Under the pieces are notes generated by a model. It was not told the origin of the DNA. It ran no database searches and saw nothing but the letters and a program-made list of their open reading frames with translations. Source: Nakamurella sp. PAMC28650 (lineage in GTDB: Bacteria > Actinomycetota > Actinomycetes > Mycobacteriales > Nakamurellaceae). Taken from it: DNA of 64,000 bases. The stretch is from positions 4,979,001-5,043,000 of the forward strand of contig NZ_CP060298.1 of assembly GCF_014303395.1 (NCBI RefSeq), written 5' to 3'. Below, in pieces: positions 10,877-20,239 of this stretch (within the stretch, counting starts at the first letter, position 1; the number at the start of each line of letters is the position of its first letter). Made by a program: the position numbers and the translations under genes.

Positions 10877-11845
10877 ATGACGCCGACGCCCGCCGCCCCC
10901 GCCGTATCCGCCATCGGTGCCCATGGCGTCGGTCTCGCCACCCGCACCGCCGAGGGCGTGGTGCTCGACGTCTGGTATCCCGCACCGGCTCTGCTCACCG
11001 ACGACGTGGCTGCCGCCGGGCAACCGGACCTGTCGGCGGCGGCCCGCCACGACGCCCTGCGGGATGTCGATCTGGAACCGGTGACCACCACCATCGATTC
11101 GCTCGACGACCCGCCCGTCGACACCGCCGACGCCTACCTGCGACTGCACCTGCTGTCCACCCGGCTGGTACTGCCCCGTTCGATCAATCTGGACGGGATC
11201 TTCGCGCTCCTGCCGAACAACGTCTGGACCTCGCTCGGCCCGGTCAGCGTGGACTGCATCGAGCAGGTTCGCCTCAACGCCGCCGTGGCCGGCCTCCGCC
11301 TGTCGGTCTACGGCGTCGACAAGTTCCCCCGGATGACCGACTACGTCGTCCCGTCCGGGGTGCGGATCGCCGACGCCGACCGGGTGCGCCTCGGTGCGCA
11401 TCTCGCCTCCGGCACCACCGTGATGCACGAGGGCTTCTGCAACTTCAACGCCGGCACCATCGGAACTTCGATGGTGGAGGGCCGGATCTCGCAGGGCGTC
11501 ATCGTCGGTGACGGCAGCGACATCGGCGGCGGCGCCTCGATCATGGGTACGTTATCTGGCGGCGGCAAGGAGCAGATCACCATCGGCAGCGGGTGCCTGC
11601 TCGGCGCGAACTCCGGGGTGGGCATCTCGCTCGGCGACGACTGCGTCGTCGAATCGGGTCTCTACCTGACGGCCGGCACCAAACTCACGCTGCTGGCCGA
11701 CGGCGCGTCGACGGTCCTCAAGGCCCGGGAACTGATGGGCGTGTCCGGGCTGCTGTTCCGCCGCAATTCGCTGTCCGGCGGGGTGGAGGCGGTGCCGCGC
11801 ACCGGTTCCTGGGGCGGCCTGAACGCGGTGCTGCACACACACTGA
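10877..11845 (+). CDS. dapD: 2,3,4,5-tetrahydropyridine-2,6-dicarboxylate N-succinyltransferase
   Basis: Transfers succinate from succinyl-CoA to tetrahydrodipicolinate in the lysine pathway; a trimeric left-handed beta-helix enzyme. The 322 residues fit the actinobacterial DapD type. The middle has [19 protein letters not shown], and the hexapeptide region runs from [19 protein letters not shown] through [18 protein letters not shown] to [17 protein letters not shown]. The ATG at 10877 begins the protein proper; an upstream in-frame start at 10820 falls in basic, unconserved sequence. With dapE and dapC nearby it completes most of the succinylase branch. Confidence 0.95.
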   Translation: MTPTPAAPAVSAIGAHGVGLATRTAEGVVLDVWYPAPALLTDDVAAAGQPDLSAAARHDALRDVDLEPVTTTIDSLDDPPVDTADAYLRLHLLSTRLVLPRSINLDGIFALLPNNVWTSLGPVSVDCIEQVRLNAAVAGLRLSVYGVDKFPRMTDYVVPSGVRIADADRVRLGAHLASGTTVMHEGFCNFNAGTIGTSMVEGRISQGVIVGDGSDIGGGASIMGTLSGGGKEQITIGSGCLLGANSGVGISLGDDCVVESGLYLTAGTKLTLLADGASTVLKARELMGVSGLLFRRNSLSGGVEAVPRTGSWGGLNAVLHTH

Positions 11846-12104
11846 CCGGTGAGGGGCAGTCGGCGTTCGGCAACCGGTCCCCGGCGACGATCCGCCGGGT
11901 AACGCTGCCGGAAAACCGGCTTCGACGACAAGCCCCCAAATCTTGGCCCATTCGTGATACGGAGTGGACAACCAGCACCGCCCCGGCGGAGTCCAGGAGG
12001 TGACCGGCCGGTCAGCCGCACATTCCCCCTCGGACCCATTGCCTGCTCGGCATCACGCGCAAGATATCGACGCCGGGTCCGGCCCACACCCGAATGGAAC
12101 TGCC

Positions 12105-12983
12105 ATGCGCCTGATCAGATTTGCCACCGTCATCAGTACCATCGCCGCCGCGTTGGTGCTGCAGATCGCCGGGTCGCCGAACGCATCGGCCTGCGCGGGT
12201 GACCTACCCGCCAACTACGCTCCGGTCCCACCCAGGATCCTGAACGCCGGGCAGTCCTTCACCGACTCCATGAGCGGACTGCGACTGCAGATGCAGGGCG
12301 ACGGCAACCTGGTGTTGACGTACACGCCGACATCAACACCGGTGTGGGACAGCCACACCGCCGGTCGTGGTGCCTATTTCATCTTTCAATCCGATGGTAA
12401 TGCCGTCGTCTACGACAAGGCACATCACGCGGTCTTCAACACCGGAACGTCCAGCGTCTCCGACCCGTCCAACCGGGTGCTGGTGATCGACCGGTCGGGC
12501 CGGCTCGCCGTGCTGACGAGATCGGCAACGGTCCTCTACCGCAGCTCCGGTCGGCTCCCGAGCAACATCTACTCGCTCGTGGGAGGTTTTTCCTACGCCG
12601 GTTCCACAGCGGAACTGGTGATGCAGCCGGACGGGAATCTGGTCAGCCACTTCGTCAGCAAGGTGGTGTGGAATTCCGGGACCAGTGGCCACCGTCATGC
12701 CTATGCGGCGACACTCAGAAACCTGGACTTCGTCGTCATGGACAACACCCACACGTATTTCTCGACGAATACGGCATCGTCCAAATGTGCCAGGACATGC
12801 TCCTACTGGCCCGAGCTCCTCCTAGCCTGGGACACCGGCAGAGTTTCGTTGTACGCGCAGGAAGGGGGCTTCCTGCTCTGGAACTCGCAATTCGGACACA
12901 CCCCGGCAGCGGTGGGGGCCAGAGCCGCGGCGAGGGTTCCGTCCGACCTGGCACCGGCCGCGATGACGAGCAGCAGCTGCTGA
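12105..12983 (+). CDS. secreted B-lectin (bulb-type mannose-binding) domain protein
   Basis: 292 residues with a Sec signal peptide (MRLIRFATVISTIAAALVLQ..., cleavage near ASA-CAG) and a beta-prism lectin domain. The repeats carry the QxDGNxVxY-type sugar-binding pattern: LQMQGDGNLVLTYT, FIFQSDGNAVVYDK and LVMQPDGNLVSHF. Acts outside the cell, probably binding mannose-rich glycans or serving as a bacteriocin-like lectin. The ATG at 12105 directly precedes the signal peptide. Base composition is slightly lower in GC than its neighbours, which fits horizontal gain. A 259-base leader without other genes precedes it. Confidence 0.8.
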   Translation: MRLIRFATVISTIAAALVLQIAGSPNASACAGDLPANYAPVPPRILNAGQSFTDSMSGLRLQMQGDGNLVLTYTPTSTPVWDSHTAGRGAYFIFQSDGNAVVYDKAHHAVFNTGTSSVSDPSNRVLVIDRSGRLAVLTRSATVLYRSSGRLPSNIYSLVGGFSYAGSTAELVMQPDGNLVSHFVSKVVWNSGTSGHRHAYAATLRNLDFVVMDNTHTYFSTNTASSKCARTCSYWPELLLAWDTGRVSLYAQEGGFLLWNSQFGHTPAAVGARAAARVPSDLAPAAMTSSSC

Positions 12984-13123
12984 TCGTTCGCATTCGTTCT
13001 CTCCCTCACCGGATCCGCGCCCACGCCCACGCCCACGCCCATCAGGGAGGGCGCTGCCACCCGCAGCGTCCGCCCCGGTGCCGCTTCACGCCGGGTGCAG
13101 GTGGATACGGGATAATCGCGGAC

Positions 13124-14071
13124 GTGCCAACGCCCAGCGGAGAATCACCGGTCGAGCCACCTCCTGCCCTGGCCCCGCCGCGGCCGGCGCCACGGCGTCC
13201 CGGGCTGATCCCGACCGATATCGCCGACGCGCTGTCCACCGTGCTGGAGAAGGCAACGTCAGCGATCCGGCACCACGAGTCCGGCAGCCGGCAGGGCGGC
13301 GATCTGGAGAGCGTGCACCAGATGCGGGTCGCTACCCGCCGGATCCGCGCGTACCTCAAGGCGGCCCGTCCGGCCCTGGACCCGGCGGCGGCCGACCGTC
13401 TCCGGGTCGATCTGGCCGATCTGGCCGACGCCCTCGGCGAGGTCAGGGATCTCGACGTGATGATCGACCGGATGCACTCCGAGGCGGCTGCCCTGGGGGA
13501 TCGGGATACCGCCGCGCTGGAGAAGTTGATCGGCTCGCTCGATGCCCACCGCACCGCCTCCCGCAAGGCGTTGATCGCCCAGCTCGACGAGCCCGCCTAC
13601 CAGTTGTTGCTGACCGAGTTGGACCGGGCGATCGCCCGGCCGCCGGTCGCCGATCCGTGGGCCGATCTCGCGGAGCGCGGCGCCGCGGAATTCGACAAGC
13701 TGGCCAAGGCCAACGGCCGCCTGGTCCGGCGGTTCGGAGGTGATCCGCCCGACGACGACCTGCACGCGCTGCGCATTTTGGGCAAGCGGGCCCGCTACAC
13801 CGCCGAACTGCAGGAGAAGTCAGCGCCGATCGCCGACTTCCTCGGCGCGCTGGCCGATTTCCAGGAGGTGCTCGGTGACCACCAGGACGCCAGTGTCCTC
13901 GAGGACCAGCTGCGCGCGATGGTGACCGCCTCCGGCGATGCTGCCGCGGCGATCGCCGCGGGCCGCGTCATCGAGGGTGGCCGGCAGCGGAAACGTCAGG
14001 CCAGGGCCGCCTATCCGGCAGCATGGAAAGCCGTGGCCAGGGCCGCGAAAACCGCCTACCCGCCGTACTGA
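13124..14071 (+). CDS. CHAD domain protein
   Basis: 315 residues; a proline-rich start of about 28 residues, then a helical CHAD domain with the conserved histidines and basic residues VHQMRVATRRIRAYLKAARP and, in the second half, LHALRILGKRARYTAEL. CHAD domains bind inorganic polyphosphate and often accompany CYTH triphosphatases; no CYTH domain is present here. The GTG at 13124 is chosen because the frame upstream overlaps the lectin gene and has arginine/histidine-rich non-protein character. Probably localised to polyphosphate granules; function is inferred from the family. Confidence 0.82.
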   Translation: MPTPSGESPVEPPPALAPPRPAPRRPGLIPTDIADALSTVLEKATSAIRHHESGSRQGGDLESVHQMRVATRRIRAYLKAARPALDPAAADRLRVDLADLADALGEVRDLDVMIDRMHSEAAALGDRDTAALEKLIGSLDAHRTASRKALIAQLDEPAYQLLLTELDRAIARPPVADPWADLAERGAAEFDKLAKANGRLVRRFGGDPPDDDLHALRILGKRARYTAELQEKSAPIADFLGALADFQEVLGDHQDASVLEDQLRAMVTASGDAAAAIAAGRVIEGGRQRKRQARAAYPAAWKAVARAAKTAYPPY

Positions 14072-14074
14072 CCA

Positions 14075-14122
14075 GCGCGGATCAACTGCCCCCGCGGATC
14101 AATGCACCCGCGCGGATCAACT
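14075..14122. repeat. second cluster of GATCAAC-containing repeats
   Basis: Three copies of GCG(CG)GGATCAA(C/T) directly follow the CHAD stop, at about 14075-14086, 14093-14102 and 14109-14122. They match the motif cluster at 6668-6830. The site lies between the convergent CHAD gene and dapC, consistent with a bidirectional 3' end element. Confidence 0.65.
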
Positions 14123-14189
14123 ACGCCCGCGTCGCACTGGTGCGCCAGGAGCCGACGAGTTCGGCCGCGCAGTCGCCCAGGAGCCAGGC

Positions 14190-15293
14190 TCAGCCGGCGA
14201 GCCGGGCCACCGCGCTGTCGACGCGCTCGTCGGTCGCGGTGAAGGCGACCCGGATGTGCGCGGAACCCGCCGGGCCGTAGAACGATCCAGGAGCGACCAG
14301 GATGCCGTGCCCGGCGAGCCAGTCGACCGACTCCATCGCCGGCTCGTTCCTGGTGCACCACAGGTAGAGCCCGGCCTCGGAGTTCCCGACCGTGAAGCCG
14401 GCGCCCTCGAAGGCGGCCATCAACTTCGCCCGGCGCTGCCCGTAGCGGGCCCGCTGCGCCATCACGTGTCCGTCGTCGTCGAGAGCGGCCGCCGCAGCAG
14501 CCTGGATCGGCGTGGGCAGCATCAGGCCGATGTGCCGGCGCAGCGCCAGCAGGTCGCCGATCAGTTCGGGGTCGCCGGAGACGAACCCGGCCCGGTAGCC
14601 GGCCATGTTCGACCGTTTGGAGAGCGAGTGCACCGCAAGGAGTCCGGTGAGATCCCCGCCGGAGATCTCCGGGTGCAGGATCGACAGCGGCGTGGAGTCC
14701 CAACCGAGATCCAGGTAGCACTCGTCGGAGACGACGACGGTGCCGCGGGCGCGGGCCCAGGTGACCACCTTGGCCAGATGCTCGGCCGAGAGCACCTTGC
14801 CCGTCGGGTTCGACGGTGAGTTCAGCCAGATCATCGCCGGTCGCTCGGGCCCGAGAGCCGTCAGGCCGTCCGCCCTCACGATTCGCGCCCCCGCGAGCAG
14901 GGCCCCGACCTCGTAGGTCGGATAACCGATCTCCGGGATCACCACGGTGTCCTGCGGCCCGATTCCCAGCTGGGACGGCAACGAGGCCACGAGTTCTTTG
15001 GAACCGATCGTCGGCAGGACGGCCATCGGGTCGATGTCGGCGATGCCGTGGCTGCGGTCCAGCCAGCGCGAGTAGGCCAACCGGAGTTCGGCGGTGCCGT
15101 GCACCGTCGGGTACCCGGGAGCGTTGGAGTTGTCGGCCAGGGCCGCTCGCACCGGGCCCGGGACGTGGTCGACCGGGGTGCCCACCGACAGATCGACCAG
15201 GCCCTGCGGGTGTCGGCGGGCCAGCTGACCGGCTCCGGCCAACTGGTCCCACGGGAACTGGGGCAGTCGACCACCGGGGCTGGTTCGCCTCAT
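14190..15293 (-). CDS. dapC: succinyldiaminopimelate transaminase (DapC-type aminotransferase)
   Basis: PLP-dependent class I/II aminotransferase forming N-succinyl-LL-diaminopimelate. The 367 residues contain PTIGSKELVASLP, the IWLNSPSNPTGKVL cofactor region, SDECYLDLGW and the PLP lysine in VHSLSKRSNMAGYRAGF (Lys226). The ATG at 15293 gives the usual DapC start; the frame open upstream overlaps fdxA. It is 34 bases downstream of fdxA, as in mycobacteria (Rv1177-Rv1178). Substrate assignment rests on family and on dapD and dapE nearby; related enzymes of this group can differ in substrate. Confidence 0.88.
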   Translation of the reverse strand: MRRTSPGGRLPQFPWDQLAGAGQLARRHPQGLVDLSVGTPVDHVPGPVRAALADNSNAPGYPTVHGTAELRLAYSRWLDRSHGIADIDPMAVLPTIGSKELVASLPSQLGIGPQDTVVIPEIGYPTYEVGALLAGARIVRADGLTALGPERPAMIWLNSPSNPTGKVLSAEHLAKVVTWARARGTVVVSDECYLDLGWDSTPLSILHPEISGGDLTGLLAVHSLSKRSNMAGYRAGFVSGDPELIGDLLALRRHIGLMLPTPIQAAAAAALDDDGHVMAQRARYGQRRAKLMAAFEGAGFTVGNSEAGLYLWCTRNEPAMESVDWLAGHGILVAPGSFYGPAGSAHIRVAFTATDERVDSAVARLAG

Positions 15294-15327
15294 GCCGTTC
15301 GTTCGCCTTCGGTCGCCGGCGATGCCG

Positions 15328-15654
15328 TCAGTTTCCCTCCGCCATCGGCGGCAGCGCGGTGATGAACGGATCATCGGTCCCGGTCTTGCCGATCTTCGAG
15401 GCACCGCCCGGAGATCCGAGATCGTTGAAGAAGTCGACGTTGGCCCTGGTGTACTCGTTCCAGGCCGCGGGGACGTCGTCCTCGTAGAAGATCGCCTCCA
15501 CCGGGCAGACCGGCTCGCAGGCGCCGCAGTCGACGCACTCGTCGGGGTGGATGTAGAGCATCCGGTCGCCTTCGTAGATGCAGTCGACCGGACACTCCTC
15601 GACACACGCCCGGTCGAGGACATCGACACAGGGTTCGGCAATCACATAGGTCAC
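15328..15654 (-). CDS. fdxA: 7Fe ferredoxin (FdxA/FdxC type)
   Basis: 108-residue electron carrier with one 3Fe-4S and one 4Fe-4S cluster. N-terminal cysteines lie in [19 protein letters not shown] and the second set in [19 protein letters not shown]. The C-terminal extension ending in PPMAEGN is typical of the actinobacterial protein. The GTG at 15654 has GGAG about 8 bases upstream. It is immediately upstream of dapC. Likely redox partner of cytochromes P450 or other oxidoreductases; a P450 gene lies at 42.3 kb. Confidence 0.95.
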   Translation of the reverse strand: MTYVIAEPCVDVLDRACVEECPVDCIYEGDRMLYIHPDECVDCGACEPVCPVEAIFYEDDVPAAWNEYTRANVDFFNDLGSPGGASKIGKTGTDDPFITALPPMAEGN

Positions 15655-15750
15655 GGCTGGTCTCCACGCGAGGTTGTACTGGTCACTGAAATATCGACGA
15701 CGAGCATCAGGTGGTTCGGAAGAGGTGGAACGGTCGGGTTGACGCCGCGA

Positions 15751-16260
15751 TCACGACCAGTATCCCCCGTCGCCGGGCCGCTTTCGTACCGCCTCCGCCG
15801 CCGCCCCAGGCTGAGTAGTCCCATCCGAACCCGTCACGGCCGGGGACGGCAGCGCCCGCGCATGGATCTGGGCGCGCAGGTGATCTCCCCACAGCAGGCC
15901 GACGGACGCCGCAGCCGAGAGCGCCCCGACGCCCACCAACAGCGCGAACTGCCAACCCTGCCAGGCGACCGGGACACCGAGGTAGAGCCCGTTGGTCGCC
16001 AGGAAGAGCCCGACCGTCACCGCGAACCAGACCATCACCGGCAGGAACGCGGCGAAGAGCTGACCGGTCAGGCGGTAGCCGACCCTCGGGATGACCGCCA
16101 GCCCGATCCCGACGGCGACGATCACCAGCGGCAGTGGTGTGGACCCGGCGTAGACCGGCAGGAAGAAGACCCCGAACACCGCGATCCCACCGGACAGCAA
16201 CGCGAGCAGCACGACCAGCACCCAGTCGAGCGCCGGGGCCGGGTGGCCCGGACCGGTCAC
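15751..16260 (-). CDS. four-helix membrane protein downstream of mshB (Rv1171-like)
   Basis: 169 residues with four predicted membrane segments (starting about residues 8, 33, 59 and 92) and a cytoplasmic tail rich in Pro, Ala and Gly. The GTG start at 16260 overlaps the mshB stop as GTGA, giving tight coupling. M. tuberculosis has a membrane protein of unknown function, Rv1171, in the same place after mshB, so this is likely its counterpart. No enzymatic motif is visible. Confidence 0.75.
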   Translation of the reverse strand: MTGPGHPAPALDWVLVVLLALLSGGIAVFGVFFLPVYAGSTPLPLVIVAVGIGLAVIPRVGYRLTGQLFAAFLPVMVWFAVTVGLFLATNGLYLGVPVAWQGWQFALLVGVGALSAAASVGLLWGDHLRAQIHARALPSPAVTGSDGTTQPGAAAEAVRKRPGDGGYWS

Positions 16261-17096
16261 GTCAGACCTGCGAAGACGTCGCCGGCCAGGTGGCCGGCGG
16301 GCAGCGGCACACCGGACAGCAGCTTGAAGTACTCGACGGTCGAGGTCGGCTGGGCAATCCGGTTGGACAGCGCGAAACCACCGTCGATCAGCTCGATCTG
16401 GGTGGCGTGGGCGGCCAGGGCGCGGCGCCGATCCCCCTCCCACCCGCTGACGTCGACGGCCACGCAGATCTCCTCCGGCGGAGCCAGGTAGCCCAGATCC
16501 GCCGGCGCCGCGGGCCGGTATCCGTCGGGGACAGCCAGCGCAGCCAGAGCCGCCACCACAGCCGCACCCGGCCGGACGGCGGCCAGCACCCGCGGTACCC
16601 GACCGGCTGCCGCGGCGACCGAGATCTCGTGAGCGGCGAGGTGGTCGGGGTGGCCGTAGCCGCCGTCCGCGTCGTAGGTCAGCAGCACGTCCGGCCGGAC
16701 CTCGTCGATCACGGCGACCAACTCGCGGACGGCGCTGTCGTGATCAGGACCACCCGTCCTGGCCCTGACGAACGCCCGTGGATGGGCGGCCGATCCCGTC
16801 CCCACCATGCCGGAGTCGCGATGAGCCCCGATCCCGCCGAGCAGCCGCCGGTCGGCCACTCCCAGCGCGGCGCAGGCAGTGCGCAGTTCGGTGTACCGGT
16901 AGCCGCCCAGCTGGTCGGCGTGGGCGGCCGTCAGACCCTGCAGTTCGTCGCCGATCACCTCGCCCTCCTCGCCGAGGGTGGCGGTCACCAGGGTCACAAC
17001 GACGCCTTCGGCGGCGCAGCGGGCGAGCGTTCCGCCCATCGTGATCGACTCGTCGTCGGGATGGGCGTGGACCGCCAGGAGTCGGCGCAGGGGCAT
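16257..17096 (-). CDS. mshB: GlcNAc-Ins deacetylase of mycothiol synthesis
   Basis: Zinc-dependent LmbE/PIG-L-fold enzyme that deacetylates 1-D-myo-inosityl-GlcNAc, the second dedicated mycothiol step. The 279 residues begin with LLAVHAHPDDESITMGGTLA (zinc ligands His and Asp-Asp) and contain LTYDADGGYGHPDHLAAHE with the third zinc histidine, plus AHATQIELIDGGFAL. The ATG at 17096 places the AHPDD motif 11 residues in, as usual. It sits between an MFS transporter gene (17 bases upstream) and the coupled membrane protein. Its presence marks the organism as a mycothiol-making actinobacterium. Confidence 0.94.
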   Translation of the reverse strand: MPLRRLLAVHAHPDDESITMGGTLARCAAEGVVVTLVTATLGEEGEVIGDELQGLTAAHADQLGGYRYTELRTACAALGVADRRLLGGIGAHRDSGMVGTGSAAHPRAFVRARTGGPDHDSAVRELVAVIDEVRPDVLLTYDADGGYGHPDHLAAHEISVAAAAGRVPRVLAAVRPGAAVVAALAALAVPDGYRPAAPADLGYLAPPEEICVAVDVSGWEGDRRRALAAHATQIELIDGGFALSNRIAQPTSTVEYFKLLSGVPLPAGHLAGDVFAGLT

Positions 17097-17113
17097 GGGG
17101 CCAAGGGTAGGCG

Positions 17114-18322
17114 TCAGCGCAGTGACCGGGTGGCCGTCATCGCCAGCGGCAGGGTGGCGAGGATCAGCACGGCGCAACCGGCGAAGGTCCAGGAGAACCC
17201 TGGCCCACCGGCCGCCACCAGACCGACGACCAGCGCGCCGATGGCGGTCCCGGAGTCGTAGGCGGCGTTCCAGACGGCGCTGGCCGTGGTCTGTTTCGCC
17301 GGTCCCGCCCGGCGGAAGGCCACCAGCAGTGTGACGTTCTGCACCGCGCCCAGCCCGGCGCCCAGCACGACCGCGCCGATCAGCAGCACCACGGTCGACG
17401 GCAACGCCAGCCCCATCGCGAGCAGGGTCATCCCGCCGGCCGCCACGATCACGGCGGTGGGGAGCAACACCCTGCTCCCCCACCGGTCCGACAGTGCCCC
17501 GGCCCGCCATCGGCTCAGCGCACCGGCGGCCCCGAACAGCAGCAGCGCGACCGTCGCGAGCCGGCCGGACGAGCGCACGACCGGCAGGAAGGTCAGCACG
17601 CCACCACCGGAGAGCGTGACGACCAGCAGGACCAGGGTGACACCCGCGATGGCGCGCACGGCACCGGACGCGTCCGCCCGCGTCGGTTCGGCGCCGGCGC
17701 CCACGCCGGCACCCACCCCTACTCCCACCCCCACACCGCGCGGCAGCATCGCACGGCCGATCGGCCGGAGCAGTGGCAGTGCGAGAAGCGGTGCAGCAGA
17801 GGCAATCGCAACCCAGCGGAATTCTCCCGCCGAGGTCAGCGCGACCCCGATCGGCACCCCGAGCAGGTTCGGAACGGCAATCGCCAGGCCGTAGATCCCG
17901 ATCGCCTCGCCCTGCCGCCCGGCCGGCACCATCGCGCTGGCCACCAGCGGCATCAGCACGGTGATCACCGCGAAGCCGAGCCCGCGGACCGCCGAGACCA
18001 GGAGCACCCACCAGAACTGGTGCTCGATCACGTAGAGCGGGGCCGGCGCGCCCAGCAGGACGAGACCGGCGCCGAGCACCCGGAGCAGCCCCCACCGGGA
18101 CACCGCCGCGGGCACCAGCGTCTGGGCGGCCACCGTGCTGACCAGCATCACGGTGGTCACCAGTCCGGCCGCGCCGGTCGACGTCCCGATCGCGATCGAG
18201 TACAGCGGAAGAGACGACAGCGTCAGGAAGAAGCTGGTGAACGCGAGGACGCAGAGGTAGCCCTGGCTGCGCATCCCCGGCAGCCGCCAGAGCGAGGAAC
18301 CGCCCCCCGCCGGCGGGAGCAA
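17114..18322 (-). CDS. MFS transporter
   Basis: 402 residues with about 12 hydrophobic segments and an MFS layout: a central cytoplasmic loop (near residue 195-215) made of Gly-Val/Gly-Ala repeats, and the conserved loop-2-like stretch GALSDRWGSR in the second half. Likely a drug or metabolite exporter; substrate not readable. The first possible start, a TTG at 18322, lies 2 bases after the ABC ATPase stop; an ATG at 18274 is a good alternative. It probably shares a transcript with the ATPase gene upstream and mshB downstream. Confidence 0.8.
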   Translation of the reverse strand: MLPPAGGGSSLWRLPGMRSQGYLCVLAFTSFFLTLSSLPLYSIAIGTSTGAAGLVTTVMLVSTVAAQTLVPAAVSRWGLLRVLGAGLVLLGAPAPLYVIEHQFWWVLLVSAVRGLGFAVITVLMPLVASAMVPAGRQGEAIGIYGLAIAVPNLLGVPIGVALTSAGEFRWVAIASAAPLLALPLLRPIGRAMLPRGVGVGVGVGAGVGAGAEPTRADASGAVRAIAGVTLVLLVVTLSGGGVLTFLPVVRSSGRLATVALLLFGAAGALSRWRAGALSDRWGSRVLLPTAVIVAAGGMTLLAMGLALPSTVVLLIGAVVLGAGLGAVQNVTLLVAFRRAGPAKQTTASAVWNAAYDSGTAIGALVVGLVAAGGPGFSWTFAGCAVLILATLPLAMTATRSLR

Positions 18323-18324
18323 CG

Positions 18325-20154
18325 TCAGGCGAAGACCTCGAATTCGTCCGGCTCCACACCGACGCCGGCCGCCAGCAGTTTGTCCCGCTGTTCGCGCCGG
18401 ATGGCCTGCTCGTCGGGATCCGGCACCGGTACGGCGGCCAGGAGTCGCTTCGTGTAGTCGTCGAGCGGGTTCGACAGGATCTGCTCCCTGGTCCCCATTT
18501 CGACCAACTTCCCGTGGTGCATGACGACGATGCGGCGGGCCAGGATCTCCACCACCGCGAGGTCGTGCGAGACGAACAGGCAGGCGAAGCCCTGGTCCCG
18601 CTGCAGTTCCTGGAATAGGTCCAGCACCTTGGCCTGGACCGACACATCGAGCGCCGACGTCGGCTCGTCGGCGATCAGCAGCTTGGGACTCAGCGCCAGC
18701 GCTCTGGCGATACCGACACGCTGACGTTGACCGCCGGAAAGCTCGTGGGGATAACGGTTCCGCAGGGCGCGCGGCAGCTGGACCTGGTCCAGCAACGCCT
18801 CGACACGGGCCGACAGCGCCTTCTTGCCCTTCACGACCTTGCGCAGCAGCAGCGGCTCACCGATCGACTCGCCGACCGGAAGTCTCGGGTTCAGCGACGA
18901 ACCCGGATCCTGGAACACGAAACTCACGTCGTTCCGGACGGTCCGCAGATCGGACTCCCTGGCATTGACCATGTTCGTCCCGACCACCGAGGCGGACCCC
19001 TCCACGAACGGCAGCAGTCCGACGATGGCGCGCCCGATCGTGGTCTTGCCGGACCCGGACTCACCCACCAGGCCGACGACCTCGCCCTGACCGATGGCCA
19101 GGGTGAAGTCGTCGACGGCCCGGAACGCCGGCGTACGACCTCGCCGTGGATACTCGACCGCCACGTCGACCAGGTCGACCACGAGCGGCACTCCCGCGGG
19201 AGCGGTTGCCCTGCGCAGCTTGTCGACCTCGACCGGGGTGGTGTGCGTGCTGGAGGTCGGCGCTGCGCCGTCGAGTGCGTCGGCCAGGTGGGAGGCGACC
19301 TCGACGCCCTCGGTCGCGACCACCGAACCGAGGTGGGGGACGGCCTCCAGCAACTGGCGGGTGTAGGCCTGCTGGGGATGACGGAAAATCTCCCTCGCGG
19401 TGCCGGTCTCGACGATCCTTCCTTCCTTCATCACGATGATCCGGGTGGCCATGTCGGCCACCACCCCCATGTCGTGGGTGATCAGGATGATGGACGCGTC
19501 CAGCCGGTCCTTCAGGTCGCGCATCAGCTTGAGCACCTCGGCCTGGACCGTGACGTCGAGGGCGGTGGTCGGCTCGTCGGCGATCAGCAGGCGCGGATCC
19601 ATCGCGAGCGACTGCGCGATCATGGCGCGCTGCCGTTGACCACCGGACAACTGGTGCGGGTAGGCGTCGACGCGCCGCTCCGGGTCCGGGATCTCGACCA
19701 TCGTCAGCAGCTCGATGGCCCTCTTGCGGGCCTGCGACGGGGCCATCGCCTGGTGGGTGCGCAACATCTCCATGATCTGGAAACCGATGGTGTACACCGG
19801 ATTCAGCGCAGTCATCGGCTCCTGGAAGATCACCGAGACCTCTTTGCCCCGGATGGCCCTGAAGGCACGCTGGGACGCGCCGACCAGCTCCCGCTGACCC
19901 AGCTTGATCGAGCCCTCCACGTGGGAGTTCTTCGGCAGCAGGCCCATGATCGACATCGCGATCGTCGACTTGCCCGACCCTGATTCACCGACGATGGCCA
20001 GCACTTCGCCGGGGAAGAGCTTGAAGCTTGCCTGTTCGACGGCCGGGTACCAGGTGCCGTCGACCCAGAAGTCGATGTCCAGATCGTCGACGGAAAGAAC
20101 GGGGGCGACCTGTCCGGACCCACTCGGGTCGACAGGGATCTCAGCGTGGGTCAT
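18325..20154 (-). CDS. fused double ATP-binding subunit of peptide ABC transporter (DppD-DppF type)
   Basis: 609 residues with two complete ABC ATPase domains. The first has Walker A GESGSGKST (about 56-64), signature LSGGQRQRAMIAQS and Walker B LLIADEPTTALD; the second repeats [23 protein letters not shown] and [12 protein letters not shown], and ends with the oligopeptide-family tail. Energises uptake through the two permeases at 20.9-23.5 kb with the lipoprotein at 23.7-25.7 kb. The ATG at 20154 starts MTHAEIPVDP. A plus-strand gene separates it from the permease genes, so its transcription may be independent or read through an antisense gene. Confidence 0.93.
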   Translation of the reverse strand: MTHAEIPVDPSGSGQVAPVLSVDDLDIDFWVDGTWYPAVEQASFKLFPGEVLAIVGESGSGKSTIAMSIMGLLPKNSHVEGSIKLGQRELVGASQRAFRAIRGKEVSVIFQEPMTALNPVYTIGFQIMEMLRTHQAMAPSQARKRAIELLTMVEIPDPERRVDAYPHQLSGGQRQRAMIAQSLAMDPRLLIADEPTTALDVTVQAEVLKLMRDLKDRLDASIILITHDMGVVADMATRIIVMKEGRIVETGTAREIFRHPQQAYTRQLLEAVPHLGSVVATEGVEVASHLADALDGAAPTSSTHTTPVEVDKLRRATAPAGVPLVVDLVDVAVEYPRRGRTPAFRAVDDFTLAIGQGEVVGLVGESGSGKTTIGRAIVGLLPFVEGSASVVGTNMVNARESDLRTVRNDVSFVFQDPGSSLNPRLPVGESIGEPLLLRKVVKGKKALSARVEALLDQVQLPRALRNRYPHELSGGQRQRVGIARALALSPKLLIADEPTSALDVSVQAKVLDLFQELQRDQGFACLFVSHDLAVVEILARRIVVMHHGKLVEMGTREQILSNPLDDYTKRLLAAVPVPDPDEQAIRREQRDKLLAAGVGVEPDEFEVFA

Positions 20155-20239
20155 GGTGCCCTTCTCGATGTGTGGTTCCTGGATCTGCGACGGGTCGTCC
20201 CGAACGGGCGGCCGGGTCGATACATGTCACCATGGTCGA

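Noticed and set aside
17097-18647. Extension of the mshB frame across the MFS gene
   Set aside because: Arg/Gly-rich frame overlapping two well-supported genes; MshB normally starts just before AVHAHPDDE.
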